Part shown: positions 17,620 to 26,743 of the stretch, one piece after another | Layout: every line of letters starts with the position of its first letter | How positions within the stretch are numbered: the first letter of the stretch is position 1 | Assembly (NCBI RefSeq): GCF_036621135.1 | Contig: NZ_JAZIBG010000028.1 | Span: 372,001-436,000, forward strand | DNA from: Aquincola agrisoli | GTDB taxonomy: Bacteria; Pseudomonadota; Gammaproteobacteria; Burkholderiales; Burkholderiaceae_C | Direction: 5' to 3' | Length of the DNA stretch: 64,000 nucleotides | The notes under the pieces: generated by a model | Databases searched by the model: none | The model's input: the letters and a program-made list of their open reading frames with translations, nothing else | What the model was told of the DNA's origin: nothing | Translations under genes and position numbers: made by a program

Positions 17620-18558
17620 ATGAGCCCATCCGCCGTGCCCGACACCGCCGACACGCCCAGCGCGATGCGCGAGGTGGTGCTCGTCACCGGCATCTCCGGC
17701 TCGGGCAAGTCGGTGGCGCTGCATGCGCTGGAAGACGCCGGCTACTTCTGCATCGACAACCTGCCGCCCGAACTGCTGCCGGCCTTCCTGAGCATCGAAC
17801 GCAACCGCTTCGACCGCCGGGTGGCGATCGCCGTCGACGTGCGCAGCGCGGGCTCCCTGCCGCACCTGCTGCCGCTGCTCGACCGCCTGCGCGGCGAGGG
17901 CGTGGCGATCCGCGCGCTGTTTCTCGACGCCAGCACCGACGCGCTGGTGCGCCGCTTCTCCGAAAGCCGCCGGCCGCACCCCCTGTCGACGCTGCCGGCG
18001 GCCTCGCTGCCGGCCGGCACCGACCCGGCCAGCGACGGCCGGCGGGCGCTCGTCGACGCGATCGAGCTCGAGCGCGAGCTGCTGGCCGAGCTGCGCGAGG
18101 TGTCGACGGTCATCGACACCAGCCAGCTGCGGCCCGCGCAGCTGCGCCAGTGGCTGCGCGACCTGGTCGGCGCGCAGCGCGGCGGGCTGACGCTGGTGTT
18201 CGAGTCCTTCGCTTTCAAGCACGGCGTGCCGCTCGATGCGGACTATGTGTTCGACGTGCGGGTGCTGCCGAATCCTTTCTACATCCGCGAGCTGCGCCCG
18301 CTGACGGGCCGCGACGCCGGTGTCGCGGCCTACCTCGAGGCACAGCCCGAAGTGCCCGAGATGCTGCAGCAGATCGGCGACTTCATCGAGCGCTGGCTGC
18401 CGGCCTTTGAGGACGACCAGCGCAGCTACCTCACGGTGGCCATCGGCTGCACCGGCGGCCAGCACCGCTCGGTCTATCTGGCGGAACAGCTCTCCCGCCG
18501 ATTCGCCGCACGCAGCGCCACGCTGCTGCGCCACCGCGAACTGGACGCACGCGAGTGA
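17620..18558 (+). CDS. rapZ: RNase adapter protein RapZ
   Basis: 312 residues from the ATG at 17620; a second ATG at 17665 is possible. The N-terminal Walker A GISGSGKS is at residues 24-31 with YFCIDNLP, and the C-terminal RNA- and sugar-binding domain ends GCTGGQHRSVYLAEQL. In enterobacteria RapZ directs RNase E to GlmZ and so controls amino-sugar synthesis; the betaproteobacterial role is less defined. A Pro/Ala-rich insertion (HPLSTLPAASLPAGTDPASD) sits after the SESRRPHP motif. The stop overlaps the next start in GTGA. Confidence 0.93.
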   Translation: MSPSAVPDTADTPSAMREVVLVTGISGSGKSVALHALEDAGYFCIDNLPPELLPAFLSIERNRFDRRVAIAVDVRSAGSLPHLLPLLDRLRGEGVAIRALFLDASTDALVRRFSESRRPHPLSTLPAASLPAGTDPASDGRRALVDAIELERELLAELREVSTVIDTSQLRPAQLRQWLRDLVGAQRGGLTLVFESFAFKHGVPLDADYVFDVRVLPNPFYIRELRPLTGRDAGVAAYLEAQPEVPEMLQQIGDFIERWLPAFEDDQRSYLTVAIGCTGGQHRSVYLAEQLSRRFAARSATLLRHRELDARE

Positions 18559-19178
18559 ACGACGCCATCCCGCTGTTTCCGCTGCAGACGGTGCTGTTCC
18601 CCGGCGGGCGGCTCAACCTCAAGGTCTTCGAGGCGCGGTACCTCGATATGGTGGGCAACTGCCTGCGGCAGGCCTGCCCGTTCGGCGTCGTGTGCCTGAC
18701 GGCCGGGGGCGAAGTGCACCGCAAGGAAAAGGCCGCCGAGGGTGGGCGCGTGCGCTTCGAGGACACCGGCGTCCTGGCCCGCATCGATGAGGTGGATGCG
18801 GACCAGGCCGGCATCCTCCACATCCGCTGCAGCGGACTGCAGCGGTTTTCGCTCGGCGAGCGCAGCCAGCAGGCCGACGGGCTGTGGCTCGCGGACGTCT
18901 CGCCGCTGCCCGACGACGAGCGGCTGCCGCCGCCCGATGACCTGCAGGCCAGCGTGAAATCGCTGCGCGAGGCGATCGACGCGATGCGCCGGCAAGGGGC
19001 GGAGCCCTTCATTCCGCCCTATCGCTTCGACGAGGCCGGCTGGGTCGCCAACCGGTGGTGCGAGATCCTGCCGGTCTCGCTGGCGGCCAAGCAGCGCCTG
19101 ATGGTGCTCGACGACCCGCTCGCGCGGCTGCGGCTGGTCGACGAGTTCCTGCGCAACCAGGGCGTGGTCGACGGCTGA
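18555..19178 (+). CDS. LON peptidase N-terminal (substrate-binding) domain protein
   Basis: 207 residues from a GTG overlapping the rapZ stop. IPLFPLQTVLFPGGRLNLKVFE and RYLDMV at the front are the LON N-domain signature. The AAA+ and protease domains of Lon are absent, so it is a stand-alone substrate-recognition fold, as widely found in Proteobacteria. It presumably binds unfolded or regulatory proteins; no partner is known. The 4-base overlap argues for co-expression with RapZ. It converges with mutY. Confidence 0.88.
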   Translation: MNDAIPLFPLQTVLFPGGRLNLKVFEARYLDMVGNCLRQACPFGVVCLTAGGEVHRKEKAAEGGRVRFEDTGVLARIDEVDADQAGILHIRCSGLQRFSLGERSQQADGLWLADVSPLPDDERLPPPDDLQASVKSLREAIDAMRRQGAEPFIPPYRFDEAGWVANRWCEILPVSLAAKQRLMVLDDPLARLRLVDEFLRNQGVVDG

Positions 19179-19189
19179 CAATGGCGCGG

Positions 19190-20275
19190 CTACGCCGCCG
19201 CGGCGAGCAGCTTGCGGATCGGTGCCGGCAGCCCCAGCCCCAGCGCCTCGGCCCGCGTGAACCACCGGCCCGCCGGCAAGGCCGACTCGATCTCCGCCAG
19301 CGCCGGCCCCTGCAGTGCCGCGGGCAGCACGTGCTGCCACGGCTGCAGTGCCCAGTCGAAATGCGTCAGCACATGCTCGAAGGCCGGCAGCGCCGTACCC
19401 TGGCCTGGCCAGGACCGGCTGTGCGCCATCGGCAGCGCAAGCTCGTCGTACAGCGGCAGGCTCCACAGCCCGGCCCACACGCCGGTCGCGGGGCGCTGGA
19501 CCAGCCACACCCGCTCGCCCTGCTGCAGCCACAGCAGCGCGTTGCTGCGCCGGCCGCGCTTGAGCTTGCGTGTCTTGACCGGATAGCGCTCGGGCAGGCC
19601 TTCGCGCTGCGCCACGCACACCGGCTGCAGCGGGCACAGCAGGCACTGCGGCCGGCGCACGCTGCACACGCCCGCGCCGAGGTCCATCAGGCCCTGCGTG
19701 TAGGCCTCGACGCCGGTGGCCGGCAACAGCGCCTCGGCCTCGCGCCACAGCGCGCGCTCCTCGGCGGCGAGCGCCAGGTCACCGCCAAAACCCAGGGCCC
19801 TCGACAGCACCCGCTTGACGTTGCCGTCGAGGATGGCCGCGCGTTCCCCGAAGCAGAAGGCGGCGATGGCGGCCGCGGTCGACCGGCCGATGCCGGGCAA
19901 GGTCGCCAGCAACGCGCTGCTGGCGGGGAATGCGCCGCCGTGCACCGCCACCACCGCCTGCGCGCAACGGTGCAGGTTGCGGGCGCGGCTGTAGTAGCCC
20001 AGCCCGCTCCACAACGCGAGCACGTCGTCCAGCGGCGCGGCCGCCAGCGCCCGGACGTCCGGGAACCGGTCCAGGAACCGGGGGTAGTAGGCCAGCACCG
20101 TGCTGACCTGCGTCTGCTGCAGCATGATTTCCGAGAGCCACACGCGGTAGGGGTCGCGGGTGCCCTGCCAGGGCAGGCCATGGCGGCCATGGGCGCGCTG
20201 CCAAGCGACCACCCGCTCGGCGATGCCGCCCGGCGGCAGCGCGCCGGCGGCGGCGGGGTCGACGACGGCGCTCAC
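19190..20275 (-). CDS. mutY: A/G-specific adenine DNA glycosylase MutY
   Basis: 361 residues from a GTG at 20275 that overlaps the stop of the dynamin-like gene. Catalytic Glu49 (RVWLSEIMLQQTQ), the helix-hairpin-helix LPGIGRSTAAAI, Asp150 (AILDGNVKRVLSR), and four Cys (204, 211, 214, 220) for the [4Fe-4S] cluster are all present. A C-terminal NUDIX-like domain recognises 8-oxoG. It removes A mispaired with 8-oxoG. It is encoded two genes away from mutM, the other 8-oxoG repair glycosylase. Confidence 0.96.
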   Translation of the reverse strand: MSAVVDPAAAGALPPGGIAERVVAWQRAHGRHGLPWQGTRDPYRVWLSEIMLQQTQVSTVLAYYPRFLDRFPDVRALAAAPLDDVLALWSGLGYYSRARNLHRCAQAVVAVHGGAFPASSALLATLPGIGRSTAAAIAAFCFGERAAILDGNVKRVLSRALGFGGDLALAAEERALWREAEALLPATGVEAYTQGLMDLGAGVCSVRRPQCLLCPLQPVCVAQREGLPERYPVKTRKLKRGRRSNALLWLQQGERVWLVQRPATGVWAGLWSLPLYDELALPMAHSRSWPGQGTALPAFEHVLTHFDWALQPWQHVLPAALQGPALAEIESALPAGRWFTRAEALGLGLPAPIRKLLAAAA

Positions 20276-22299
20276 CCGGCGACCGCTTGGCTGTGTTCGC
20301 TGCGCACCGGGGGCATGCGGGCCGGCGGCGGGCTCTCGTCGGCGAAGGCCAGCGGGATGTCGACCGGCGCCGACAGGTGCCGCGCCCGCTCGCGCAGCAA
20401 CGCCGCCTGGGCCTGCACATGCTCGCCCACCGCCTGCCAATGCAGATCCTGTGCCTCCAGCTCGGTGATCCGCTGCGCCAGTTCGCCGGCCGCGCCGTGC
20501 GCACGCTCCAGCGTCTCGCGGCGGCGCTGGAACGCCCGGCGCCGGTCGCGCAGTTGGACATCGACCTGCGTCGTCGCGGTGTGGCTCCAGCGCTGCAGAT
20601 CGCCGACGGCCTGTTCGAGGATCACCTCCAGCTTGGACAGCAGCATGCGGCGGAACTGGTCCATCTGCCGGCCGTCGCCCAGCCGCAACGCATAGGGCAG
20701 GCCCAGGTAGCGGCCGTAGTTGCGCTCGATCAGGTCGATCTCCGCCAGCGCCTGGCCCTGCGAGGGTGCCGCGCCCGGCGCCAGCGCGAAGCCGAATTCG
20801 CTGTTGAGCTGCTGGTAGCTGGCGGTGAGCATGGCCTGCATCTCGGCGCCCTGGTCCGCGGCCCGGTGCAGCAGCATGCGCAGCCGTACGCACAGCGCGG
20901 CGAACGCCTTGCGGGCATGGAGGTTCAGTAGCCGCCCCGTGGCCTCCGACTGCATGCGGGTAACCTCCTCGCGCAGCCGCTCGGCCGACAGCAGCCGCGC
21001 CACATCGCCGACCAGCCGGCCCTGCACCGAGCGCAGCGCGGCCAGGCGCGAGGTGCAGCGCTCGAACTCCTGTGCTTCGGCGTCGAGGCGGTCGATCGTC
21101 CACTGGACCTTGGCCGCGCTCTTGCCGCGAACGTCGCGCAACTCCTGGAGCTGCTCGTGGAGCTGGCGGCGCTGGTCGGCCACCCGCCGCAGGGCCTGCG
21201 TCTCGACGGTGGTGCAGCCATCGCAGACCAGTCCGGCCAGTACCTCGTGCCGGCGCGGCAGCAGCCGGTCGACCAGCGCCTCCTCCAGCGCCGGCAGGCC
21301 GCCCGCGGCATCGTCGGCCTGCGCTGGCTCGATGCGGCTGGTCAGCGCCTGGCGGGCCGACAGCGGGAAGACGCCCGACACCGGCACGTCGAGGGTCTGC
21401 GCGACGGTGGCGCACTGGCGGTCGATCTGCGCCTGCACCGCATCCGGCGGCAGCAGCGGATCGGCCAGCGTATCTATCTTGTTGAGCACGACGTAGCGCG
21501 CCGCGCCCAGCCCCCCGAGGTGATCGCGCCAGACAGCCAGCTCGGACTGCGTGACGCCGGTGTCGGCACTCAGCACGAACACCACCGCATGGGCGCTGGG
21601 CAGCAGGGAGAGCGTGAGTTCCGGCTCCGCGCCCACGGCATTCAGGCCGGGCGTGTCTAGCACGATCAGTCCGCGGCGCAGCAGCGGATGCGGGTAGTTG
21701 ACGACCGCATGCCGCCACGCGGGGATCTCGACGAGGCCGTCGGCCCGCGTCGGCAGCCCGCTGCCCTCCTGCGCATCCTCCTCGTGCGGCACCAGGCCCA
21801 GCGCCCTTGCCTCGGCGAGCGGCACGGCCTTGGTCCGGGTGAGTTCCTGCAGCGCCTCGGCCATGCGCTCCGGCGCGTCGGCATCCAGGCGCATGCGCTG
21901 CCACAGCGCGGGTTGCGCGCGCAGCTCCGACAGCGGCGTGGCGTCGCCGCGCGTCTCGATCGGCAGCAGCGCCAGCAGCGGCGGCAGCGCTGCGTCGTGG
22001 CCCAGCTCGACCGGGCACATCGTCGTGCGGCCGGGCGACGCCGGCAGGATCCGGCGGCCGGTGTCCGCGAAGAAGATGGCGTTGATCAGTTCCGACTTGC
22101 CCCGGGAGAACTCGGCCACGAACGCCACCACCAGCTGCTCGCCGGCCAAGCGCGCCCGCAGGGTGGCCAGCACCTGCGACAGGCTGGCATCGAGCAGGCC
22201 GTCCGCGGCCAGCGCTTCCTGGAAGGCGACCGCCTGCTGCTCCAGGCCCTGCCGCCAATCGGCCTGGGCATCGAGGTGGCGGGCAAAGGTGAATTCCAT
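20272..22299 (-). CDS. Bacterial dynamin-family GTPase
   Basis: 675 residues from the ATG at 22299, chosen because the longer open frame runs into mutM. The P-loop reads AEFSRGKSE (residues 62-70), with Ala in place of the usual first Gly and Glu after GKS. VLDTPGLNAVG (G3) and VLNKIDTL (G4) are present. The rest is long alpha-helical with heptad patterns (LQELRDVRGKSAAKVQWTIDRL). Members are cytoplasmic or membrane-associated large GTPases of unclear role. It is translationally coupled to mutY by a GTGA overlap. Confidence 0.85.
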   Translation of the reverse strand: MEFTFARHLDAQADWRQGLEQQAVAFQEALAADGLLDASLSQVLATLRARLAGEQLVVAFVAEFSRGKSELINAIFFADTGRRILPASPGRTTMCPVELGHDAALPPLLALLPIETRGDATPLSELRAQPALWQRMRLDADAPERMAEALQELTRTKAVPLAEARALGLVPHEEDAQEGSGLPTRADGLVEIPAWRHAVVNYPHPLLRRGLIVLDTPGLNAVGAEPELTLSLLPSAHAVVFVLSADTGVTQSELAVWRDHLGGLGAARYVVLNKIDTLADPLLPPDAVQAQIDRQCATVAQTLDVPVSGVFPLSARQALTSRIEPAQADDAAGGLPALEEALVDRLLPRRHEVLAGLVCDGCTTVETQALRRVADQRRQLHEQLQELRDVRGKSAAKVQWTIDRLDAEAQEFERCTSRLAALRSVQGRLVGDVARLLSAERLREEVTRMQSEATGRLLNLHARKAFAALCVRLRMLLHRAADQGAEMQAMLTASYQQLNSEFGFALAPGAAPSQGQALAEIDLIERNYGRYLGLPYALRLGDGRQMDQFRRMLLSKLEVILEQAVGDLQRWSHTATTQVDVQLRDRRRAFQRRRETLERAHGAAGELAQRITELEAQDLHWQAVGEHVQAQAALLRERARHLSAPVDIPLAFADESPPPARMPPVRSEHSQAVAG

Positions 22300-22435
22300 G
22301 CGGCGTGGGGCAGTGCGAACGGGCTGGCAAGCGGGGGAAGGGCCGGCTGGCGCGGCCCGGACGGCCGGGCAGCAGGCATCGGTCGATGCTAGCGCATGGC
22401 CGAACGCCGCCTGCGGCGCCACGGCCGCCCACGTG

Positions 22436-23269
22436 CTACCGCTTTTGACACGCGGCGCAGAAGAAGGTCGAGCGCTGGGCTTGCACCAGCCGCCGGACCG
22501 GCGCTGCGCAACGGGGGCAGGGCTGGGCCTCGCGCCCGTACACACGCGCTTGCAACTGAAACTGGCCGTCCATGCCGTGGGCATCGCGGAAGTCCCGCAG
22601 CGTCGAGCCGCCCAGCGCCAACGCGCTGGCCAGCGTCTGGCGCACGGCCGCCAGCAGCCGCGCCGCCCGCGGACGGCTGATGCGATCGGCAGGCAGCCGG
22701 GGATCGATGCCGGCCTCGAAGAGCGCCTCGCACGCGTAGATGTTGCCGGCACCGACGATCACCTCGCCTGCGAGCAGCACCGCCTTGATCGGCGTGCGGC
22801 GGCGTTGCAGCGCCGCATGGAAGCGCTCCGGCGTCAGCGCCTCGTCAAACGGCTCGTGCCCGAGGCCGGCCAGCAGCCGCGCGGCCATGCCGCCGTCGAG
22901 CGCGGGCGCCCAGACGACGGCGCCGAACCGCCGGGGATCGGTCAGCCTCAGCAGGCCCAGCGAGGTGTGCAGATCGAAGTGGTCGTGCCGCCCCGCCGCA
23001 GCCGGTTCGCCCGCGGTGAACGCGAGCGAGCCCGACATGCCGAGGTGCAGCAGCAGCCCCCCCGCCGGCTCCTCCGGCAGCGCCAGCGGCAGCCACAGGT
23101 ACTTGCCTCGCCGCAGGGTCTCGCCCACGGTGGCGCCGACGAGTTCGGCGGGTTCACGCCCCAGAGGCCAGCGCAGCGGCGCCCCCAGGCGCAGCGATTG
23201 CACGCGGGCGCCGGCGATGCGCTGCGCGAAGCTGCGGCGGGTGACTTCGACTTCCGGCATTTCAGGCAT
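22436..23269 (-). CDS. mutM: Formamidopyrimidine-DNA glycosylase (Fpg)
   Basis: 277 residues. The start at 23269 gives MPEMPEVEV, placing the catalytic N-terminal Pro and Glu directly after Met as the mechanism requires; a Met ten codons upstream would not. GRRGKYL-like RRGKYLWLPL and the C-terminal zinc finger (CPRC, then CAAC) are present. Excises 8-oxoguanine and FaPy lesions. It is upstream of the dynamin gene and mutY on the same strand with a 136-base gap. Confidence 0.96.
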   Translation of the reverse strand: MPEMPEVEVTRRSFAQRIAGARVQSLRLGAPLRWPLGREPAELVGATVGETLRRGKYLWLPLALPEEPAGGLLLHLGMSGSLAFTAGEPAAAGRHDHFDLHTSLGLLRLTDPRRFGAVVWAPALDGGMAARLLAGLGHEPFDEALTPERFHAALQRRRTPIKAVLLAGEVIVGAGNIYACEALFEAGIDPRLPADRISRPRAARLLAAVRQTLASALALGGSTLRDFRDAHGMDGQFQLQARVYGREAQPCPRCAAPVRRLVQAQRSTFFCAACQKR

Positions 23270-23348
23270 GCCGGAATTGTGGAGCGCCCCGCCCTTCACC
23301 GAGCGTTGACACGCGCATGTCTAGAATCCGCCCGCTCAAGGAGTTGCG

Positions 23349-25178
23349 ATGCTTGCCCTCTCACCGCGGTGGCGTGCCGCAACCCGCCACGCCCTCGTCG
23401 CCGCGCTGCTCGCCGCCGGTGCCGTACAGGCCCAGACGGTTCCCGCCCCCCCTGCCGCCGCAGCCTCCGCGCCACCGGTCAATTCGACGCTGGATGCGCC
23501 GCTGTTCTATCAGCTGCTGGTCGGCGAGATCGAACTGCGCAGCGGCCAGGCCGGCACGGCCTACCAGGTGCTGCTCGATGCCGCGCGTCGCTCGCGGGAC
23601 GAGCAGCTGTTCCGCCGCGCGGTCGAAATTGCGCTGCAGGCCCGTGCGGGCGACCAGGCGCTGACGGCCGCCAAGGCCTGGAACACCGCGTTGCCCGAAT
23701 CCGCGGAGGCCTTGCGCTACCAGATCCAGTTGCTGATGGCGATGAACCGGCAGGCGGAGGTGGCCGAGCCGCTGCGCACCCTGCTGGCGCAGACGCCCGT
23801 CGTCGAGCAGCCGGGGATGATCGCGTCGATGCCGCGCTTTTTCCAGCGCGCACCCGACCGCAAGCAGGTCGTGGAGCTCTTCGAGCAGATCCTGCCGCCC
23901 TACCTGGATGCCGTCGGCACGCGCAGCGCAGCCCGCGTCGCACTCGGCCGCGCCTGGCTCGCCGCCGGCGATGCCCCCCGCGCCCTGACGCTGGCGCGCC
24001 GGGCCCAGGTCGACGACCCGACCCTGCCCGGCCCCGCGCTGCTCGCGCTCGAGCTGCTGCCCGGCCAGCCCGATGCGCAGCGCATCGTCGAGAACTACCT
24101 GCAGCAGCCGAAGGCGGAGCCCGCCGTGCGGCTGGCCTACGTGCGGGTGCTCAGCGGCGCGCAGCGCTACGCCGACGCCGTGGCGCAACTCGAGATCGTC
24201 ACCCGCGCGCAGCCCGAGGTGGCGGCGCCCTGGCTGACGCTGGGTGCGCTGCACCTCGAGCTGCGCCACCCGCAGCAGGCCCAGGAAGCGCTGGAGCGCT
24301 TCGTCGCGCTGCGGCAGGCGGCGCCGCCGCCGGACGCCGCCAAGGCGCCCGAGGTCCACGATCCGTCCGTCATCGAGACCGACGAGGATCCGGCGACGGC
24401 GGGGGAAGACGGCGACCTCGTGCAGGCGTGGCTGCTGCTCGCGCAGGTGGCGGAGCAGCGAGGCGACCTGCAGGCGGCCGAGGCCTGGCTGTCGAAGGCC
24501 GACAGCCCGCAGCGTGCGCTGGAGGTGCAGGCACGCCGCGCGATGCTCGTCGCGCGCCAGGGCCGCGTGGCCGAGGCGCGCGCAATGATCCGCGCCACCC
24601 CCGAACGCCAGCCGGACGACGCGCGCGCCAAGGTGCTGGCGGAATCGCACATGCTGCGCGAACTGAAGCTCTGGCGCGAGGCCCATGAGGTGCTGGCGGC
24701 GGCGAACGTGCGCCAGCCCGACGACGTCACGCTGCTGTACGAGCAGGCGATGATGGCCGAGAAGGTCGGCCGCACCGACGAGATGGAGCAGCTGCTGCGC
24801 AGGGTCATCGACCTGAAGCCCGACCATGCACACGCGTACAACGCGCTCGGCTACTCGCTGGCCGACCGCAACCAGCGCCTGCCCGAGGCGCGTGACCTGA
24901 TCGCGAAGGCACTGTCGCTGTCGCCCGGCGACCCCTTCATCACCGACAGCCTCGGCTGGGTCGAGTACCGGCTGGGCAACCGCGCCGAGGCGCTGCGCCT
25001 GCTGCGCGCGGCGTTCAGCGCCCGCCCCGACCCCGAGATCGCCACCCACCTCGGCGAAGTGCTGTGGTCGCAGGGCGAGCAGGAAGAAGCCCGCCGCCTG
25101 TGGCGCGAGGCGCAGGCGCGCGATGCGGACAACGAAGTCCTGCGCGAGACGCTGGCGCGGCTGAAGGTGGACCTTTGA
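23349..25178 (+). CDS. Exported tetratricopeptide-repeat protein
   Basis: 609 residues with a signal peptide (ALVAALLAAGAVQAQ) and many TPR helices; the clearest are near the C-terminus (HAYNALGYSLADRNQRLPEARDL, DPFITDSLGWVEYRLGN). Proteins of this type next to lolB occur across Betaproteobacteria and are thought to be periplasmic or outer-membrane scaffolds; no enzyme activity is expected. AAGGAG lies in front of the ATG. The stop overlaps the lolB start. Confidence 0.85.
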   Translation: MLALSPRWRAATRHALVAALLAAGAVQAQTVPAPPAAAASAPPVNSTLDAPLFYQLLVGEIELRSGQAGTAYQVLLDAARRSRDEQLFRRAVEIALQARAGDQALTAAKAWNTALPESAEALRYQIQLLMAMNRQAEVAEPLRTLLAQTPVVEQPGMIASMPRFFQRAPDRKQVVELFEQILPPYLDAVGTRSAARVALGRAWLAAGDAPRALTLARRAQVDDPTLPGPALLALELLPGQPDAQRIVENYLQQPKAEPAVRLAYVRVLSGAQRYADAVAQLEIVTRAQPEVAAPWLTLGALHLELRHPQQAQEALERFVALRQAAPPPDAAKAPEVHDPSVIETDEDPATAGEDGDLVQAWLLLAQVAEQRGDLQAAEAWLSKADSPQRALEVQARRAMLVARQGRVAEARAMIRATPERQPDDARAKVLAESHMLRELKLWREAHEVLAAANVRQPDDVTLLYEQAMMAEKVGRTDEMEQLLRRVIDLKPDHAHAYNALGYSLADRNQRLPEARDLIAKALSLSPGDPFITDSLGWVEYRLGNRAEALRLLRAAFSARPDPEIATHLGEVLWSQGEQEEARRLWREAQARDADNEVLRETLARLKVDL

Positions 25179-25714
25179 AGGCGCGGGCGGCTTTTGGCCT
25201 GCTCGCCCTGGCCTGGCTGGCCGGCTGCGCCACCTTGCGCGACGACGCAGGCAGCGACGGCTCGATCAGCGGCCGGCTGGCGGTGCAGATCGCCGAGCCC
25301 GCGGACCGGCCCGGCGACGCCCGCAACGTCAGCGCGCAGTTCGAATTGCGCGGAGACGCCGCGCTCGGCGAACTCAACCTCAGCGGCCCGCTGGGCAACA
25401 CGCTCGCGCAGGCGCGCTGGCAGCAGGGGCAGGCCGAACTGCTGACCACCCAGGGCACGCGGCGCTTCGACAGCCTGGACGCGATGTCGCAGGAGATGCT
25501 GGGCGAACCCCTGCCGCTGGCGGCACTGATCGAATGGCTGCGAGGTCGGCCCTGGGCCGCCGCCGTCAGCCACGCCAACGACGCCGGCTTCGAGCAGCTC
25601 GGCTGGCAGATCGACCTGAGCCGCTACGCCGAAGGCTGGCTGACCGCGCGCCGCGCCCAGCCGCCGGCCACCACCGTGCGCGTGAGGCTCGATCGCAGCG
25701 CCGCCGTGCCATGA
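25175..25714 (+). CDS. lolB: Outer-membrane lipoprotein receptor LolB
   Basis: 179 residues from a TTG at 25175 that overlaps the previous stop (TTGA). That start gives a short lipoprotein signal with lipobox LAGC (KARAAFGLLALAWLAGC), whereas the longer open frame would not. LolB accepts lipoproteins from LolA and inserts them in the outer membrane. ISGRLAVQI near the start and the NLSGPLGNTLAQARW strand region match the family. The ispE start overlaps its stop (ATGA). Confidence 0.9.
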   Translation: MKARAAFGLLALAWLAGCATLRDDAGSDGSISGRLAVQIAEPADRPGDARNVSAQFELRGDAALGELNLSGPLGNTLAQARWQQGQAELLTTQGTRRFDSLDAMSQEMLGEPLPLAALIEWLRGRPWAAAVSHANDAGFEQLGWQIDLSRYAEGWLTARRAQPPATTVRVRLDRSAAVP

Positions 25715-26574
25715 GCGTGCCCGCCTCCCTGCTGGACGTTCCGGCCCCGGCCAAGCTCAACCTCTTCCTGCACATCACCGGCCGCCGCGCCGACGGCTAC
25801 CACCTGCTGCAGTCGGTCTTCGTGCTGATCGACTGGTGCGACACGCTGCACTTCGAGCGCCGCAGCGATGGCCGGCTGCAGCGCCACGACCTCGGCCCCG
25901 CGCTGCCGGCGGACGACCTGAGCCTGCGCGCGGCCCGCCTCCTGCAGGCCCGCAGCGGCTGCACCCTGGGCGCAGACATCTCGGTCGACAAGCAGGTGCC
26001 CTGGGGTGCGGGCATGGGCGGCGGCAGCTCCGACGCGGCCACCACGCTGCTCGCGCTCAACCGCCTCTGGGGGCTGGGCTGGCCGCGCGAGCGGTTGCTG
26101 GCGCTGGCGCCCGAACTGGGCGCGGACGTGCCCTTCTTCGTCGGCGGCGACAACGCCCTCGTCGAAGGCATCGGGGAGGTGCTCCATCCCATCGACGTGC
26201 CGGCACAGCGCTTTGTCGTGGTCAAACCACAGGCTTCGATCGCCACCGCAGAAATCTTTGCGCATCCATTGCTGACACGCGACACAAAGCTGGCTATACT
26301 CCGAGGCTCTCTTGCAGATACCGGCTTCGGCCACAACGACCTGCAGCCCCCGGCTGAAGCGCGTTGCCCCGAAGTGGCCCAGGTGGCGCGGTGGCTGGTA
26401 GACCGCTACGGCAACAGCCGGATGACGGGCTCAGGCAGCGCAGTGTTTGCGAGGGTGGATGCAGGCAAGAACGCCCCGCCTTTGGCGATCGATCTGACGG
26501 ACCTTCCGGCAGACTGGGTGGGACGGGAATGCCGAAGTCTGGCCAGCCACCCGCTGCGGGGCTGGGCAGATTGA
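25711..26574 (+). CDS. ispE: 4-diphosphocytidyl-2-C-methyl-D-erythritol kinase
   Basis: 287 residues. The GHMP kinase fold is shown by PAPAKLNLFLHITGRRADGYH at the front and the ATP loop PWGAGMGGGSSDAATTL; the C-terminal SRMTGSGSAVFA is also conserved. Phosphorylates CDP-methylerythritol in the non-mevalonate isoprenoid pathway. It overlaps lolB by four bases and is followed by tRNA-Gln and prs, the classic Proteobacteria arrangement. Confidence 0.96.
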   Translation: MSVPASLLDVPAPAKLNLFLHITGRRADGYHLLQSVFVLIDWCDTLHFERRSDGRLQRHDLGPALPADDLSLRAARLLQARSGCTLGADISVDKQVPWGAGMGGGSSDAATTLLALNRLWGLGWPRERLLALAPELGADVPFFVGGDNALVEGIGEVLHPIDVPAQRFVVVKPQASIATAEIFAHPLLTRDTKLAILRGSLADTGFGHNDLQPPAEARCPEVAQVARWLVDRYGNSRMTGSGSAVFARVDAGKNAPPLAIDLTDLPADWVGRECRSLASHPLRGWAD

Positions 26575-26608
26575 GTTTCAAGGGAGCAGCGCAAGCTGCT
26601 TCCTGTGT

Positions 26609-26685
26609 AGGGGAGTCGCCAAGTTGGTCAAGGCATCGGATTTTGATTCCGACATGCGAGGGTTCGAGTCCTTCCTCCCCTGCCA
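26609..26685 (+). tRNA. tRNA-Gln (anticodon UUG)
   Basis: 77 bases with encoded CCA. The acceptor stem pairs AGGGGAG with CTCCCCT, the anticodon loop holds TTG (ATTTTGATT), and the T loop is TTCGAGT. It lies between ispE and prs, as in many beta- and gammaproteobacteria. Confidence 0.96.
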
Positions 26686-26743
26686 AACCATTTGATCATC
26701 CACTGATCGCCGTCCTGTTCATCCGCCGCCGCCAGGGTTCGCC

